62,439 nt of DNA from NCBI GenBank assembly GCA_003194525.1, contig NBIV01000354.1, positions 1 through 62,439 on the forward strand. Reading direction: 5' to 3'. A program made the position numbers and the translations under genes. Origin of the DNA: Gracilariopsis chorda (Eukaryota; Rhodophyta; Florideophyceae; Gracilariales; Gracilariaceae). Below, in pieces: positions 31,112 to 41,904 of the stretch. Positions within the stretch are counted from its first letter, which is position 1; the number at the start of each line of letters is the position of its first letter. Under the pieces are notes generated by a model. The model made no database searches, was not told the DNA's origin, and was given only the letters and a program-made list of their open reading frames with translations.

Positions 31112-32781
31112 AGGACCAATGATGTCCGAGTGCACAATGTCTCCAATCTTCTTTAATCGTTTGAACTTTCCCAAAAACGGAAGTTTATGCGCTTTACCAA
31201 GTCGGCATGGTCGACATATCTCGTCCATATCTTTCAGCTTTTACACTCCATCAACTTGGTCGTGTACCTTTTGAAGGTCTCGTGGGTTCATATGTGCAAT
31301 TCGGCGGTGCCACAGCTTTGTGACGTCTTAGTCTTTTGCCGATAGTAGCCTTGTGTCATCGGTGTGCTCGATGGAACATGGCAGCTTGTACAACCTAGAG
31401 CGTGTGTCTTGTTGACCATATCCAATTTCAAACCCCTCTTCGTCGGTAAGGCGAACCTGGCTTTCTCCGAACAGTGACTGTATTCCTTTATCGGCCATAT
31501 GACCAAGAGACACTAAGTTGTACCCAAGATATGGGAAATGTGTTACAACCGTCAATCGGATGTTAGCCTCGACGAAGGGCATTATAACATCCCCTTGTTG
31601 TGTGGCTGTGACCGTGGTATTGTCGGCAAGTTCAATACGCCTCGGAGGTATGTCAACCAATGTGTTGGGCACAAACGCGGAAGCAGAACAAAAGAAATGG
31701 GACTTGGCACCACTGCCCGCATACGTATCCATGCTCTTACACACAGATGGGAGCACTGTAGACTTCTCAACACCCATTCCCGCGATCTCAATCTTGGATC
31801 CGCTTCGTGGTGACTTGCCAGAGTGTTTAGACTTGTCACCTGAACCAGCTTTGAGTTGGTCCAAGATGACTTTGGGTAAACGGTTGTCCGGACTGTCAGC
31901 ATTCATGTGGCATTGGTTCTGCTTGTGGCCATCGTGTTTGCAGAAAGTGCAATGGTAATCGTTTTTGGTGGCAACAGCATAAGCACGCCCATTCGGCTCA
32001 ATGTTTGAGTTGGAATCTGATATATTACCATCATTTTCGCCCCCATTTGACAATTTTTTTACGTCCACTAGAACGGCTGTTACCTTTACCTCGGTTCTTT
32101 TTACGGTTATGACCACGAGTGGCACTGACAGAACCAAGTTGACGAGCATTGTACTCATCAATCAGGGTAGCTGCCACATAGTCTCATGTCAATTCCGAGA
32201 TCTGCTTAGTCCCAAGTGCCGCAGCCGTTGAATCCAGTGAGCAGTTGGGATCAGTAGAAGCTAACAGCATTGGCGCCTTGTGGCATTCGGGAATGGCAGC
32301 ATCCTTCCCCACTCGGTCTAGCTGAGAGAGTAGGGACGCAAACTGGTCGACATAGTTCGACATATTCTGACCATTATACGACATCCGGAATAGCTGGGTC
32401 TGTACGGCAATACGTGACAATGTCCTATTCGACGCATACCTCGCATCAAGAAGTTGGAGCATACGCCCAGGGTCATCATCGACGTCTATAACCACACGCA
32501 GAGGGGCATCTCCAAGTGCGCATATTATGATTGCGCATGCCTTTTCTCGTTTGTCAAGTACACAGAGATTGGTCTGCGAAGCGTTTGAAGCCGACGCCTG
32601 CGTTGTGGTAGCACTTTATGACCCCTCCGGGCCTGACATTACGTCATTCCAGACTCCTTTGATGCGACATAAAGCTCGTAGAGGATGTCGCCATAACGTA
32701 TAGTCCTCACCACGTTTACCATAGACGCGGGGGATTTTCACACCAAAAGGTGGTTTCGGACCGAACTTCAGAGTCAGACAT
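31112..32781 (-). pseudogene. gag-pol: Copia-B gag-protease, degenerate, antisense
   Basis: Reading from the ATG at 32781 (MSDSE), the parts are a Gag start (YTLWRHPLRALCRIKGVWN), the DVDDDPGRMLQLLDARYASNRT block, a zinc knuckle CTFCKHDGHKQNQC and a protease box with TYAGSGAKSHFF. The integrase zinc-binding start (CRPCRLGKAHKL) and VHSDIIGP follow. The protease has GSGA where DSGA is expected, removing the catalytic Asp. Several frameshifts and stops split it into three frames. It is cut at 31112 by the forward Copia-B LTR. A dead element, older than its neighbours. Confidence 0.82.
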
Positions 32782-33007
32782 TGTTCCGGAAGGAGTTCAA
32801 ATACCAAAGTAAATAATACAAATGTAGCAGAGTGAGGGACTCGATGCCTTGAATCGACAATCCGCTGGGACTAAAGAGAATGATCGCGGTACAGCCGCTG
32901 AATTGTAGCTGATGTCACAATAAGAAAGAGATACTGGAGTGGAGATTTGTCGACACTCAACAGCTCGGATGTCAGCGGAGACCATGTAAACAAGTCTCAA
33001 CGCTCGT

Positions 33008-33021
33008 CCAGACGCGTCTGG
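33008..33021. repeat. 14-bp perfect palindrome in Copia-B leader
   Basis: CCAGACGCGTCTGG, second Copia-B instance. Confidence 0.7.
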
Positions 33022-33128
33022 TACGCGAATCATAGGCAGATTTCGGGTCCTCGACGCCCAGAGTATACTCACAAGTGGATCTCAAGCGCACTCGGAAAAG
33101 AAAATAAAAGATGAAACTTGGTAAAAGT

Positions 33129-33203
33129 GGGCGCACTGACAGGAGAAACTACCTCCGCTACCGTAATGGTTAAACCCCTGGACCCTGGTGGCTCTCTCCA
33201 GGT
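33129..33203 (-). ncRNA. Conserved structured leader element (Copia-B fragment 3)
   Basis: Minus strand CCTGG/CCAGG hairpin I, a weakened hairpin II, GGAGGTAGTTTCTCC and CAGTGCGCCC. Confidence 0.58.
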
Positions 33204-33418
33204 GCGAGATGCGATTTTCTTCGACCTGCCCTACTCTGCGCACTTCAAGAGCAAGGTGCTCAATCCGTACGAAACGTCCCAGGGAGGTTACTAACAAGCG
33301 CGATATGCTTTCACCAGTTAACCCCTGCTGGTCTCTTGCGGGAGATCAGCTCGATCTTACGCGCGCACGGAAAAATAAAAGATATTGAAACGGAGCGACG
33401 TCTGCAAGTATCGACGCT

Positions 33419-33432
33419 CTGGGCCCGTAACC
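33419..33432 (-). promoter_or_regulatory. Copia-B primer-binding site
   Basis: Minus strand GGTTACGGGCCCAG, one change from the A and C sites. Confidence 0.75.
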
Positions 33433-34116
33433 TGTTGATACCAAATAATGTTGGGCTTTGACGGAATGAACGGGAAAGAAAGAAAGAAAATAAAGAGTGA
33501 ACGTTACCAGGCTTGAGGACGAGTTTACTTGGTACTGCAACTTCTGAGTCTTATATAGCATCTCTAGTTCGCACTACCGCTGCAAGAAAACCCTACACCA
33601 CTAAGTGGGGACACCCAATACTACCAATCACAATCAAACATAACACAATAAGGGTTGCACACACTGATTACAGCTTAGTCCAACCATGCATAACAACAAT
33701 ACATCACATTACAACCACCCACACCAAGTGAGCCAAGCAGCCAACAATGCCCAACAAGTGAACCAGACATGCCAACAATGTGGCAGCATGTGACAGCACT
33801 GAATAAACACTTACTTGCATCATCATCATTATGACAAAGCACAAATTCACATGTCACCGCATCCACGTACATACCCTAGGTGTGTTGCGTGCATGTCACG
33901 TGCTTACTTGCGCAACTACACCTATGCAACACCTGCATGTACCTGTAAACAAGATGTAGCCACACATATTCCTAAGTACCATGCCCATTCACCTCATGCC
34001 AAGTGGCCGGTTCCGTGCCCATGACCCATAGGATGCACAACACTTGTAACCAATGCATTGCATATGATTATATGCAGTCCCCAATCATATGCCCGTTTCA
34101 CGTTGGGTTTGAGAAC
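33433..34116 (-). repeat. Copia-B 5' LTR, outer end truncated
   Basis: 684 of about 810 bp remain, inner end TGTTGATACC at 33433. Used here as the intact reference for aligning the split Copia-D LTR. Confidence 0.85.
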
Positions 34117-34132
34117 TGAGGTTGATAACTGA

Positions 34133-34425
34133 TGTTGATGATAATGATAACTGAAGTTGGGCTTCGACAGAAGTCAAAGAAGAAGAATGAAACAATATCA
34201 AAAGTGAAGGTTCTCAGCCTTGGGGTGGTTTACTTGGAGAAGTCACATCTGCAACTTATATGGCATCACTAAAGTTCACTACAGCTACAAGAAAAACCCT
34301 AACCAATAAGTGCGGACAGCCATTACTACCAATCATATTCAAACATAACACAATCAGGGTTGCACAAACTGGTGACAGTTAACTACAACCCTGCATAACA
34401 TTATTCCAGCACATGCCAACGAACC
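34133..34425 (-). repeat. Copia-D 3' LTR, left part
   Basis: Starts TGTTGATGATAATG and follows the Copia-B LTR order (GTTGGGCTTCGACAG, AGAAAAACCCTA, CATAACACAAT) until the DNA transposon begins at 34426. It continues at 51624. Confidence 0.85.
34423..34425. repeat. Target site duplication ACC, left copy
   Basis: ACC immediately before CCCTA; the other copy is 51624-51626. Three-base duplications are typical of CACTA elements. The claim rests mainly on the LTR that becomes collinear when 34426-51626 is skipped. Confidence 0.8.
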
Positions 34426-34438
34426 CCCTAAAAGAAAT
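34426..34438 (+). repeat. Left terminal inverted repeat of copy 1
   Basis: CCCTAAAAGAAAT. A second inward motif TGAGTGCATT (34453-34462) also recurs inverted near the right end (51577-51586). Confidence 0.82.
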
Positions 34439-34554
34439 TTTGGATAGCAAAATGAGTGCATTGTGGACATTGGCAACCCACAAATCTGGCTTGGAAGTAG
34501 GGGTGAATTATTTCAAAAACCTGAGTTCAATTTGAGTGCAATTGGACTATGGGA

Positions 34555-35285
34555 CACTCCACGCGCACTCATCATGCGTTCAGGGGATTTTCCAAATGGG
34601 CACCCTTGGATGCCTCCAAAGCGCACTTTGAAAAACTTTACGCAGAATGCAATACATGGACACTCATATTTGCAGAACACTATGACATACGTATTGTCTA
34701 GGGCACCACCGTTTCGTCCAGGGCACTTCCTTAAGGACGTGCACCAGATACATCCAAGCGCACTCATACTACGCTTTTTCGTCTCGCTCTTCCACACTCC
34801 ACGCACACTCATCACGCCCTCATAACAAGCTCGAAATGAGCACCCTTGAATCCCATGAAAACGGGCAACGCTAAAACCGTTTCGCTGAATGCAGTCCATC
34901 GGCACTCACATTTACCGATACTCATCACATATACATGGTCGCTGACACCATATTCCCATCCAGAGCACTTCTCGGTCTGGCCGTGCGCCAGAGACATCCA
35001 AGCACACTCAAGTTTCCCCTTTCTCTCTCGACTCTCGTGCACACTCCATATACACTCATCGCGCCTTGAGAAGAAGCTCGAAATGAGCACCATTGAGATA
35101 CATTAAAGACGTAGCGATAAAACCACTTCGCAGAATGTAGTCCATCCACACTCCTAGTTACAGAAAGCCATCACTTACACATGGTTCTTGACAACACCGT
35201 CTAATCTCAAGCACTTCTGTACGGTCGCGCAGCATGTCCATCCAAGCGCTCTCAGGTACCTTTCTTAGTGTTCCTTCGCGTCTGA
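34555..35285 (+). repeat. Three diverged ~245-bp subterminal direct repeats
   Basis: Units start at 34555, 34795 and 35042, each with CACTCC followed by a [CG]CACTCATC motif. Each unit then shows, in the same order, GAGCACC or GGGCACCC, a GCAGAATG or GCTGAATGCAGTCCAT block, GAGCACTTC or GGGCACTTC, and CATCCAAGC[GA]C. The recurring GCACTC/GAGTGC words resemble subterminal transposase-binding arrays of CACTA elements. No gene here. Confidence 0.78.
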
Positions 35286-35753
35286 TCCTGCAAACATCCA
35301 GATGCATCGTTCGGACTTCTGACATCATGATTGTCCACGCCCGCTCAAGTTATTCTCCATTAATTTTCTCTTAGTTCATATTTCTAACAACCAAGATGCT
35401 CCAGTTAGAGCTCACCTCACAGCTCCAAGTGCACTTACGTAACCATGTATGATTCTGCTATCTTTGAGGATCTCATGCCGTTTTAGCCACTTTCCAAAGT
35501 CATATTCACATTCGCATCCATTAACACTCAGAACAGCCTTCTTCATTCTGCTCTGCATCCCCTACTTTCACCATGCTCTTTCAATACTTGGAACCAGTTT
35601 GACGTCACCTTCTTACTCAGTCCTGCTCCTGCACGCGCATTGGGTGTGACATAAAAGTGGTTTGGGCGTTTCCGCGCTGCATCACAAATGCACCATCTCG
35701 TACGCACGCAAAAGAAGAGCGGTGTTTCAGTTACTATGTAAACAGAAGGGATA
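35286..35753. other. Unassigned stretch between subterminal repeats and transposase end
   Basis: About 470 bp with no supported gene. It lies downstream of the transposase stop and probably holds its 3' untranslated region. Confidence 0.4.
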
Positions 35754-38700
35754 TCAGGTATGCCTGAAGGTTACGTTCTCACCCCTCATTCCTCGAAGAA
35801 CTTTCTGGGAGCCATTCAATGATTCCTGATCATTTCGAAGCAAGTTATCCGACAGTCTCCTTTCGTCAATAAAGTAGCATTGGTGCCGTCCCCGTGACTG
35901 TGAGCTTCCAGAAGGAACTACATGATCGACAACTGAAATCAATCGAGATATGATCGCAATATCTTCTACCGTCTTTAATCCAAATGCATCGACTGAGCGG
36001 CCTCTCTTGTACACTTGTCCTTGAGTGCCAGCTTCCAAACCAGAGACCCAATCAAGAAGTGCAACGTTGTATGATTGCTGCCAATGCTGCCATCTTTCTG
36101 AAAGGTTGGAGTCCACCTTGAAGTCAAAAAGCATCAAGAGACGTCCATAGTATACATCTACAGCTCTTCCATTCTCCATTTCGCAAGCAACATTCGAATT
36201 TTCGCGCCGTCGAGGAGCCATATTGTGCAAAGTGGCTGGAACTAGTTTAGTGGTGGCATTCTGGACCTTATTTTCACTGTAGAAGCAAAAACGCGATCTG
36301 AACCCTACTTCATGAACACTCTCCAGAACCTGAAGTGCCTGAGCGGATGGTAAACCATCGTACTTTCTGATTAGATAGCTTTTGAGGCAAGCTGAAAGTA
36401 TGTCGTCGAGGTTCGGATCTTCCCCCACAATGTATGGGTAGCATTGACCACGAAACTCATAGTCTCCAGTCATAGTTTGGTTCTCATCTGTTTCATGGGG
36501 GTCTCTTATGAGAAGCTTGTAAGCTTCAACGAACTTTGCGTTGTTGAACAAAGATGAGGAAGCGAGATTGCGGGCATTCATACGGCTCAAGACCCAGCCA
36601 ATGTATCTCTCCATCCAATATTGCGAGTAGTAAAGGGGGGGACTGCATTCTGCTACACACTCTGCAAGATGCAGGAGTAGGTGAAGAGTGTACTTGCACA
36701 TGTTCACACGGCCAACGTCTCCTCTAAAATAATACTGCTCAAAGTGTTCATAGAACCGAAGACATAACACATGAAGCTTCCCTACCTCAGCCTCGGTTAG
36801 TACTGTACGCCAGCAGATATCAACAACCTCCACAACGTCTCTCCATCCAGAGAGTAAAGCATCAGGAAGATATCCATCCAGAACAACCCGACTATAGGAA
36901 AGAATAAACTCTTTCACCTCAGCAGACTTCCATTCCGCAAAACGACTAAGTGGTCTCGGACAACAACCTAGTTTACTTGATACACCGTTTCTGTACTGTA
37001 CCAATTCTAAATCAATAGCACGAAGGGACATTTTGCTTATCGAGTAAAGTTCATCACGGCTGCTGATCCATGCACGGATGATGTTCTTACCAATGTTGTA
37101 GAAGAGATGCATTATGTCAATAGGAAAGGATCTGTATGGTACGATGTTTGGAAGGGCGAACAACAGACTTCCTTCGTTGATTCCTGTCTCAGTTTGGAGT
37201 TGTGCTTTCGGTTGCCCTCTCATCTGAGAAAGTTGGTAAATAGTTTCTCTGCTTTGACTTTCTGTGCGCAACGGAAGATTTGAAGGATCAAACACACGAC
37301 GATTACCTTCCGAGGTCCTGATATAGCTTGGGAAGTAGTAATGACGATGTGAAGCTGACCACACCTCAGGTACAACACAATACCTGCAGGGGAACTTTGC
37401 ATTGTGACCTTTGATACCTGATACTTTCTTCACAGCCGGAAGATCTCCGGTGAAGCACAACATATGCACCCTTACTCGTCTTCTCTTCCCATCGTAAAAC
37501 AGAATTTCTGTGCCCCTCCCGTCGTTCTCCAATTCCTTCAGCTCCTCGATCAGAGGACCAAGGAATGACTGAAGATCCGACGGCTCCGTCGGACCCGGTA
37601 CGAAAGTAAGAGGCATGACGTTTCGGACATGAAATCGTTCAGCGGGATGGAAGTTGCATATAATGGCTGCAATGGGCCAAATAGTGTGCGTTTGTTTGTC
37701 AAAGGCTTGAAAGCCGTCGTTGGAGACAGTAATAAATACGTCATACATCACCGCTTCAACTCCACCATACCTATTTGCTATTCTGCAGAACGAATCTGTA
37801 GAGAAAACGTCACACAGCCCACCATTGACCTCGTTAGGCGTCGAGTGAAAGTAATCATACATCCGTTTGCAAAGCGTTTTGTCACGTAAGATTGATTTCA
37901 GACGTCCACGGATAGTAAACCAAGATATAACAGAGGCCAATCGATCATCAGTTTTTGGCCGCATACTACCACAAACAGAACATTCTGTGAGGTCGTTTTT
38001 GTAGAAGCACATATGGCCTGGGCAAATTGGAATGTTGACCACTGCATCTTCAATTCCAGACTCACGACACATACGGGAGACAACGGTTTTCCAACACTTG
38101 TATGGAGAGTTGATGTTTCGGAGAATGTCGTTCATTACTACTTGAGTGACATTATGTTTGTAGAAAAGGTCAATCCATACCCTTTTTTCCTTTACCCATG
38201 ATGCGAAAATTGTCCTCACTGTCTCTCTTTCATCTTCTGTGCCGTGACAGTGTTCGTAAGACTCAAAGATAGACCGACCATGTTCAGATACATTCGTTTG
38301 GTCATCAACTAGGTCGAGGATGCTAGAAGCACTTCTGTCTGCGTCGGAATCGTTTCCATGTCCTATTGCGACGACTGACGGTGATCTACTCTCTATGGGC
38401 ATTAAATGATCGTGACTGAACTCACATTCTAGACGCAAACCACCCTCTGCCAGTTCTTTCTCTGGATCATCTTCGTGATCCAGTGCGATATCATCAAAAT
38501 GCACTTGTTTGCTGTTCACCGATTCGCAAAGATGACCACCAGAATCAATTCGTAGTTCAGAGTTTCTAGCTGTAGAGTCCTCTTCCGTTCTTGTCATCAA
38601 CGTATTTGTGTCAGAAATATCGGAACGGCAACGAGACGAATTCACGGTACCCACTCTGTTCGGAGTTTCCCCTTGAGGACAGTGAAGAGTGCTATCGCGT

Positions 38701-39257
38701 AAAGACTGATCTGCATCAGATGATACCCCAAATGGCAATGAATCAATTGCCATTGGCGGCCGAGCAGATGCCAATTCATTACATTCACCCGAAGGCTGGC
38801 TTTCCGCATCCTCGTAATTATCTTCTTCATTAGTAACAGCATGGGCTTGAGACTCTGCCTCTTGAAGATGTTCATGGTCGAGTACTTGTTCTCCAAAACT
38901 TAGATGCGAAGATCTAGTAATGACATTGCTTTGTGACCCTCCCTGACCTTGAAGAAGGCACTGAGACATTTCGTTGACGTTTTGTTGACTTTCTTCATTT
39001 GGTGTTTCAGTAGCAAGTCCTTCAGCTAAAGAGTTATGCAGTAATGCTTGAAAATGGGCTCTCACTGACATACTTTCAGTTTCACGAGGACCCCAAGGCA
39101 GATTTCCGCTCAATCCACGACGAAGACGATCTTCGTTTGCAGCTCTTCTATGTCTCAACATAGTATTTCGACTCACGGATTTTCCTTTTGGGTAGCAGAG
39201 ACAGTGATACTGAGGAAGACAGACATATTTAGATGTCATTCTAAACGTTAACGTCAC
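35754..39257 (-). CDS. tnp2-type (CACTA/EnSpm) transposase
   Basis: 1167 residues, uninterrupted. Residues 1-340 are low-complexity and acidic. A zinc-binding CX4CX8CX2C motif lies at C412-C429 (CPGHMC...CSVC). The tnp2 core follows: SNDGFQAF (Asp514), CFTGDLPAVKKVSGIKGHNAKFPCRYC-type block with Asp605 and C624/C627 (residues 601-627), and DIMHLFYNIGK (Asp714). A DUF4218-like region with WMERYIGWVLSRMNARN (about 881-897) comes next. These match the conserved order of the plant TNPD and fungal Plavaka transposases. It would cut and join the transposon ends in the nucleus. It faces away from the accessory ORF across a 0.3-0.4 kb shared promoter. It is the only large intact gene in the window, so the element may still be mobile. 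Confidence 0.88.
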   Translation of the reverse strand: MTLTFRMTSKYVCLPQYHCLCYPKGKSVSRNTMLRHRRAANEDRLRRGLSGNLPWGPRETESMSVRAHFQALLHNSLAEGLATETPNEESQQNVNEMSQCLLQGQGGSQSNVITRSSHLSFGEQVLDHEHLQEAESQAHAVTNEEDNYEDAESQPSGECNELASARPPMAIDSLPFGVSSDADQSLRDSTLHCPQGETPNRVGTVNSSRCRSDISDTNTLMTRTEEDSTARNSELRIDSGGHLCESVNSKQVHFDDIALDHEDDPEKELAEGGLRLECEFSHDHLMPIESRSPSVVAIGHGNDSDADRSASSILDLVDDQTNVSEHGRSIFESYEHCHGTEDERETVRTIFASWVKEKRVWIDLFYKHNVTQVVMNDILRNINSPYKCWKTVVSRMCRESGIEDAVVNIPICPGHMCFYKNDLTECSVCGSMRPKTDDRLASVISWFTIRGRLKSILRDKTLCKRMYDYFHSTPNEVNGGLCDVFSTDSFCRIANRYGGVEAVMYDVFITVSNDGFQAFDKQTHTIWPIAAIICNFHPAERFHVRNVMPLTFVPGPTEPSDLQSFLGPLIEELKELENDGRGTEILFYDGKRRRVRVHMLCFTGDLPAVKKVSGIKGHNAKFPCRYCVVPEVWSASHRHYYFPSYIRTSEGNRRVFDPSNLPLRTESQSRETIYQLSQMRGQPKAQLQTETGINEGSLLFALPNIVPYRSFPIDIMHLFYNIGKNIIRAWISSRDELYSISKMSLRAIDLELVQYRNGVSSKLGCCPRPLSRFAEWKSAEVKEFILSYSRVVLDGYLPDALLSGWRDVVEVVDICWRTVLTEAEVGKLHVLCLRFYEHFEQYYFRGDVGRVNMCKYTLHLLLHLAECVAECSPPLYYSQYWMERYIGWVLSRMNARNLASSSLFNNAKFVEAYKLLIRDPHETDENQTMTGDYEFRGQCYPYIVGEDPNLDDILSACLKSYLIRKYDGLPSAQALQVLESVHEVGFRSRFCFYSENKVQNATTKLVPATLHNMAPRRRENSNVACEMENGRAVDVYYGRLLMLFDFKVDSNLSERWQHWQQSYNVALLDWVSGLEAGTQGQVYKRGRSVDAFGLKTVEDIAIISRLISVVDHVVPSGSSQSRGRHQCYFIDERRLSDNLLRNDQESLNGSQKVLRGMRGENVTFRHT

Positions 39258-39660
39258 ACAAATGCAAGAGAATGACGCAAAAGCTCAACAGCATATCCAA
39301 AGACTTGAGAACAATGTGCCTATCCGCTGTATCAGCTGTCCCGTACGCTGTCGTGTAGAGATAGAGAGTACATTATCTTCATCACTGAGACAGTGAGCTT
39401 TCAGAAAAGGTTTGCCATTTTCGTTTCGGCAGTTCTGTTTGAATTGTTGTTTCTGGACCTTTTCCAATTTCGAATCATACTTGTATTGCCAACGTAAAAG
39501 ACAATACAAGAAAATAAAATGCATGACGCATTCTGAGGGTATCCGGTTCTCATAAGGCTTCTATGTGCCCTTCGCTGCTTCCGAACTTCGTTGTGAGCCC
39601 GAACATCTGGTCTTTCCTCGATCAAATATCCTGTTCCTCTGCAGCACAAAGAACACAGCA
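39258..39660. promoter_or_regulatory. Shared intergenic region between divergent transposon genes
   Basis: The transposase starts leftward at 39257 and the accessory ORF rightward at 39565 or 39661. No coding sequence is evident, so promoters for both must lie here. I see no clear TATA motif. Confidence 0.5.
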
Positions 39661-41097
39661 ATGGGGTCATCAATACCGAGTACAACTTTAGAGAGATTCC
39701 TACAGGTTACAAAAGAAGAAATTGTTCGCACATGGAAAGAGGATCTTACGAAGCTCAGTCGAAGATTAGAAGTTCTGGAGCCAACCTCAAGACTTCCGCC
39801 TATTCCAAGTCCTATGCGCGGAAAGGATTTTGTGAGGGAAGCTAACGTTTCATCATTGATGAGAGCGGCCATTGAGTATCACAATGCACTCATACCACCG
39901 GGGAAAGAGAGCTACATACAGTTTCCGGCTGGAGCTTCCGACAAGAAGCTCAACTCCGACGCCAAAGATGCCTTGGATATGATCATGATCGACAAGCTGG
40001 GCGAGAACTATGGCTCTCTTTCCTGGGCGACGGCTTCGAAGACAACACATTTTTCAGAATGTGAAGCTGTGATACAGACTGCAGCTGGATCAAGGGATTT
40101 CGTCGTTTTCAGACAGAGCAGTAACTTCTGGAGTATTCGGTGGTTAGCAGAACAGAAGATGAAGTCAAAGAGACGCCCCTCCAAGATGAGGGAACTAACA
40201 AGAGAGGTACAGAACACACTTAGACATCAACATGGAAACCTCGACGAGGACCGGCTGAATCGCAATCCAAATGATTCCCGTTCAGCAGTGAAAACGAGAA
40301 ATGCAGAAGGTGTTGCGCATCTGAGCTGCACATCTCCAGGTATTCATCATGGTAAAACAGACAACATTGAATGGGCAAAGAACAACCGTTCCCAACGAAA
40401 GACTCCCAAAGATGTAACTTCAAATTTTCTTGACATTACCAATTCAGGATTGAACGAAAGACGTGTTTGTGGTGAGAATAATCGTGACGCAGAAGTAGCT
40501 CCATCGCATAACGCAATCGTTCCCGCTTCAAACCTTTCCCATGTTAATTCAAACCCACGTACACCCGGTCCGAACGCGACAGTACAACCTTTCTCAGTTC
40601 TTCTACGGCTACGTATCAAGAGCCATAGAGCATCAGCAGCTCACAAATGCCTCGCACAGCCGGCCGATTTGCCAATAACTTACTCTTCTGCTGAACAACA
40701 TGCACAAATTGAAGAACAAAGTGCTACTGTTACAGCCCCATGTAGAGGGTATCGCAATCCACGTCTTACTCTTCGTGATAGTCACCTGAATGAAGGATCA
40801 AGTTTCAAAGTCGTCCGTCACAATCAGAAATCCATGAAACAGTCCATTCGGAAGGAAGGAAGAGGAACAGGAGTTAAGGACAGCTGGTCGACAAAACGTG
40901 GTACAGGGAGAGGTGGAAGCAGCAAACGCAGAGGGAAAGCAATGAAAACAGTTGTTAGCAACCGTGAGAGAGTAGGTTTAGGGGCTCAAAGAAAAACTAG
41001 AAGCATTGATAGGCCACCAAAGACTTGCCCATACATTCTCCTACAAGTCACTTCGTTAATTTCCATTCCATGGAATCCTTATCTGCATATGAAATAA
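39661..41097 (+). CDS. Accessory ORF of the transposon (TnpA-like position)
   Basis: 478 residues from MGSSIPSTTLERFL. An in-frame ATG at 39565 would add 32 cysteine-containing residues with less convincing composition. The N-terminal 170 residues are mixed and could fold (LERFLQVTKEEIVRTWKEDL, DALDMIMIDKLGENYGSLSW, FWSIRWLAEQ). The remainder is serine- and asparagine-rich and ends in a strongly basic tail (RGGSSKRRGKAMK). I do not recognise a family. Divergent pairing with the transposase and the basic C-terminus suggest a DNA-binding partner such as the TnpA proteins of plant CACTA elements; that is inference only. Confidence 0.65.
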   Translation: MGSSIPSTTLERFLQVTKEEIVRTWKEDLTKLSRRLEVLEPTSRLPPIPSPMRGKDFVREANVSSLMRAAIEYHNALIPPGKESYIQFPAGASDKKLNSDAKDALDMIMIDKLGENYGSLSWATASKTTHFSECEAVIQTAAGSRDFVVFRQSSNFWSIRWLAEQKMKSKRRPSKMRELTREVQNTLRHQHGNLDEDRLNRNPNDSRSAVKTRNAEGVAHLSCTSPGIHHGKTDNIEWAKNNRSQRKTPKDVTSNFLDITNSGLNERRVCGENNRDAEVAPSHNAIVPASNLSHVNSNPRTPGPNATVQPFSVLLRLRIKSHRASAAHKCLAQPADLPITYSSAEQHAQIEEQSATVTAPCRGYRNPRLTLRDSHLNEGSSFKVVRHNQKSMKQSIRKEGRGTGVKDSWSTKRGTGRGGSSKRRGKAMKTVVSNRERVGLGAQRKTRSIDRPPKTCPYILLQVTSLISIPWNPYLHMK

Positions 41098-41455
41098 AAT
41101 GTTGGGGTACCATGCAGTTTTGAGCGAAGAGTACCAGTTCGTGTCTCAGGGTGTACTTGATATGCATATAACGATACTTCATGTCATTTGTGGGAGAATG
41201 CACGAGAACAAGGGCCTTTTCTCTTGTAAAGAAACTTACGTCATGATCTGGCCCTAACCCGGAAGAGTTTCTTACCGAACGCAACGCAGCCGCAAAGTTG
41301 TCCGGATTGTGTCCATCGTTCGTGGGAAAATTGTAGAGCAGCCTTGTTGCGAGTCCGTGGCGTTCTATCGCGTTCTGCTCCACTCCACGCAGCTCAGTTT
41401 CTTGCATTGTCGCAAGGTGCAAAAGATAGTTCACTGTGACTTTCGTTGGTTCCAT
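41048..41455 (-). CDS. Small unknown ORF, 3' overlapping the accessory ORF
   Basis: 135 residues from MEPTKVTVNYLLHLATMQ to WKLTK, converging on and overlapping the 3' end of the accessory ORF by 50 bp. Composition is ordinary, with no membrane segment or signal peptide, and I recognise no domain. It could be a third transposon gene or a chance frame, since both strands are open over only a short distance. The region corresponding to it in copy 2 lies outside the window, so conservation cannot be checked here. Confidence 0.35.
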   Translation of the reverse strand: MEPTKVTVNYLLHLATMQETELRGVEQNAIERHGLATRLLYNFPTNDGHNPDNFAAALRSVRNSSGLGPDHDVSFFTREKALVLVHSPTNDMKYRYMHIKYTLRHELVLFAQNCMVPQHFISYADKDSMEWKLTK

Positions 41456-41904
41456 GTTGTGAAGTGTTGTTCTCGACGTAACTCATCCACTCTCGTACCA
41501 TTATGCAGTCAAACGGCACGGTCCAATGAAGGCGTCTAAGAGCCTCAACAACTACTTTGAGTTGCGAAGCGAGACTCGTACAGAGTACAGGAGGCTACGG
41601 TGGTTGCCAATAATACTCTTCCATGCAGTGAACAACGACAGAAAGATGTTGGTAAATTTTCTGTGGAAAATACCGTCTCAGAAAATTTGAGGGTGACGAG
41701 AATCCTCGAATATTATTGGTTGATTGTGGGGACGAGGTCATGAAATTTCGCTCAAGAAGCACTCTCTCTGACCAGCACCGAAATCTTCAGCAGTCTCGTC
41801 ATCTGTAATAATCTTTGAAGCCGCGTATACAATTAACTTGATTTCTTGAAGCGCCCTTTTCTCCCTGTTTTTCTTCTTTCTCACCAAAGGCGGAGTAATC
41901 AGCA
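41456..41904. other. No gene seen
   Basis: About 450 bp of AT-richer sequence between two small ORFs; nothing recognisable. Confidence 0.4.

Larger units (their letters stand above)
31112..34116 (-). mobile_element. Copia-B fragment 3 (5' LTR, leader, gag), antisense
   Basis: 5' LTR 34116-33433 (outer end missing), PBS 33432-33419, leader 33418-32782, gag-protease to 31112. The outer LTR end breaks at GAGAAC and 16 bp of unassigned sequence (34117-34132) follow before Copia-D. Confidence 0.85.

Noticed and set aside
34463..34825. 120-residue frame at the left transposon end
   Set aside because: It runs through the triplicated subterminal repeats, and the opposite strand is equally open.
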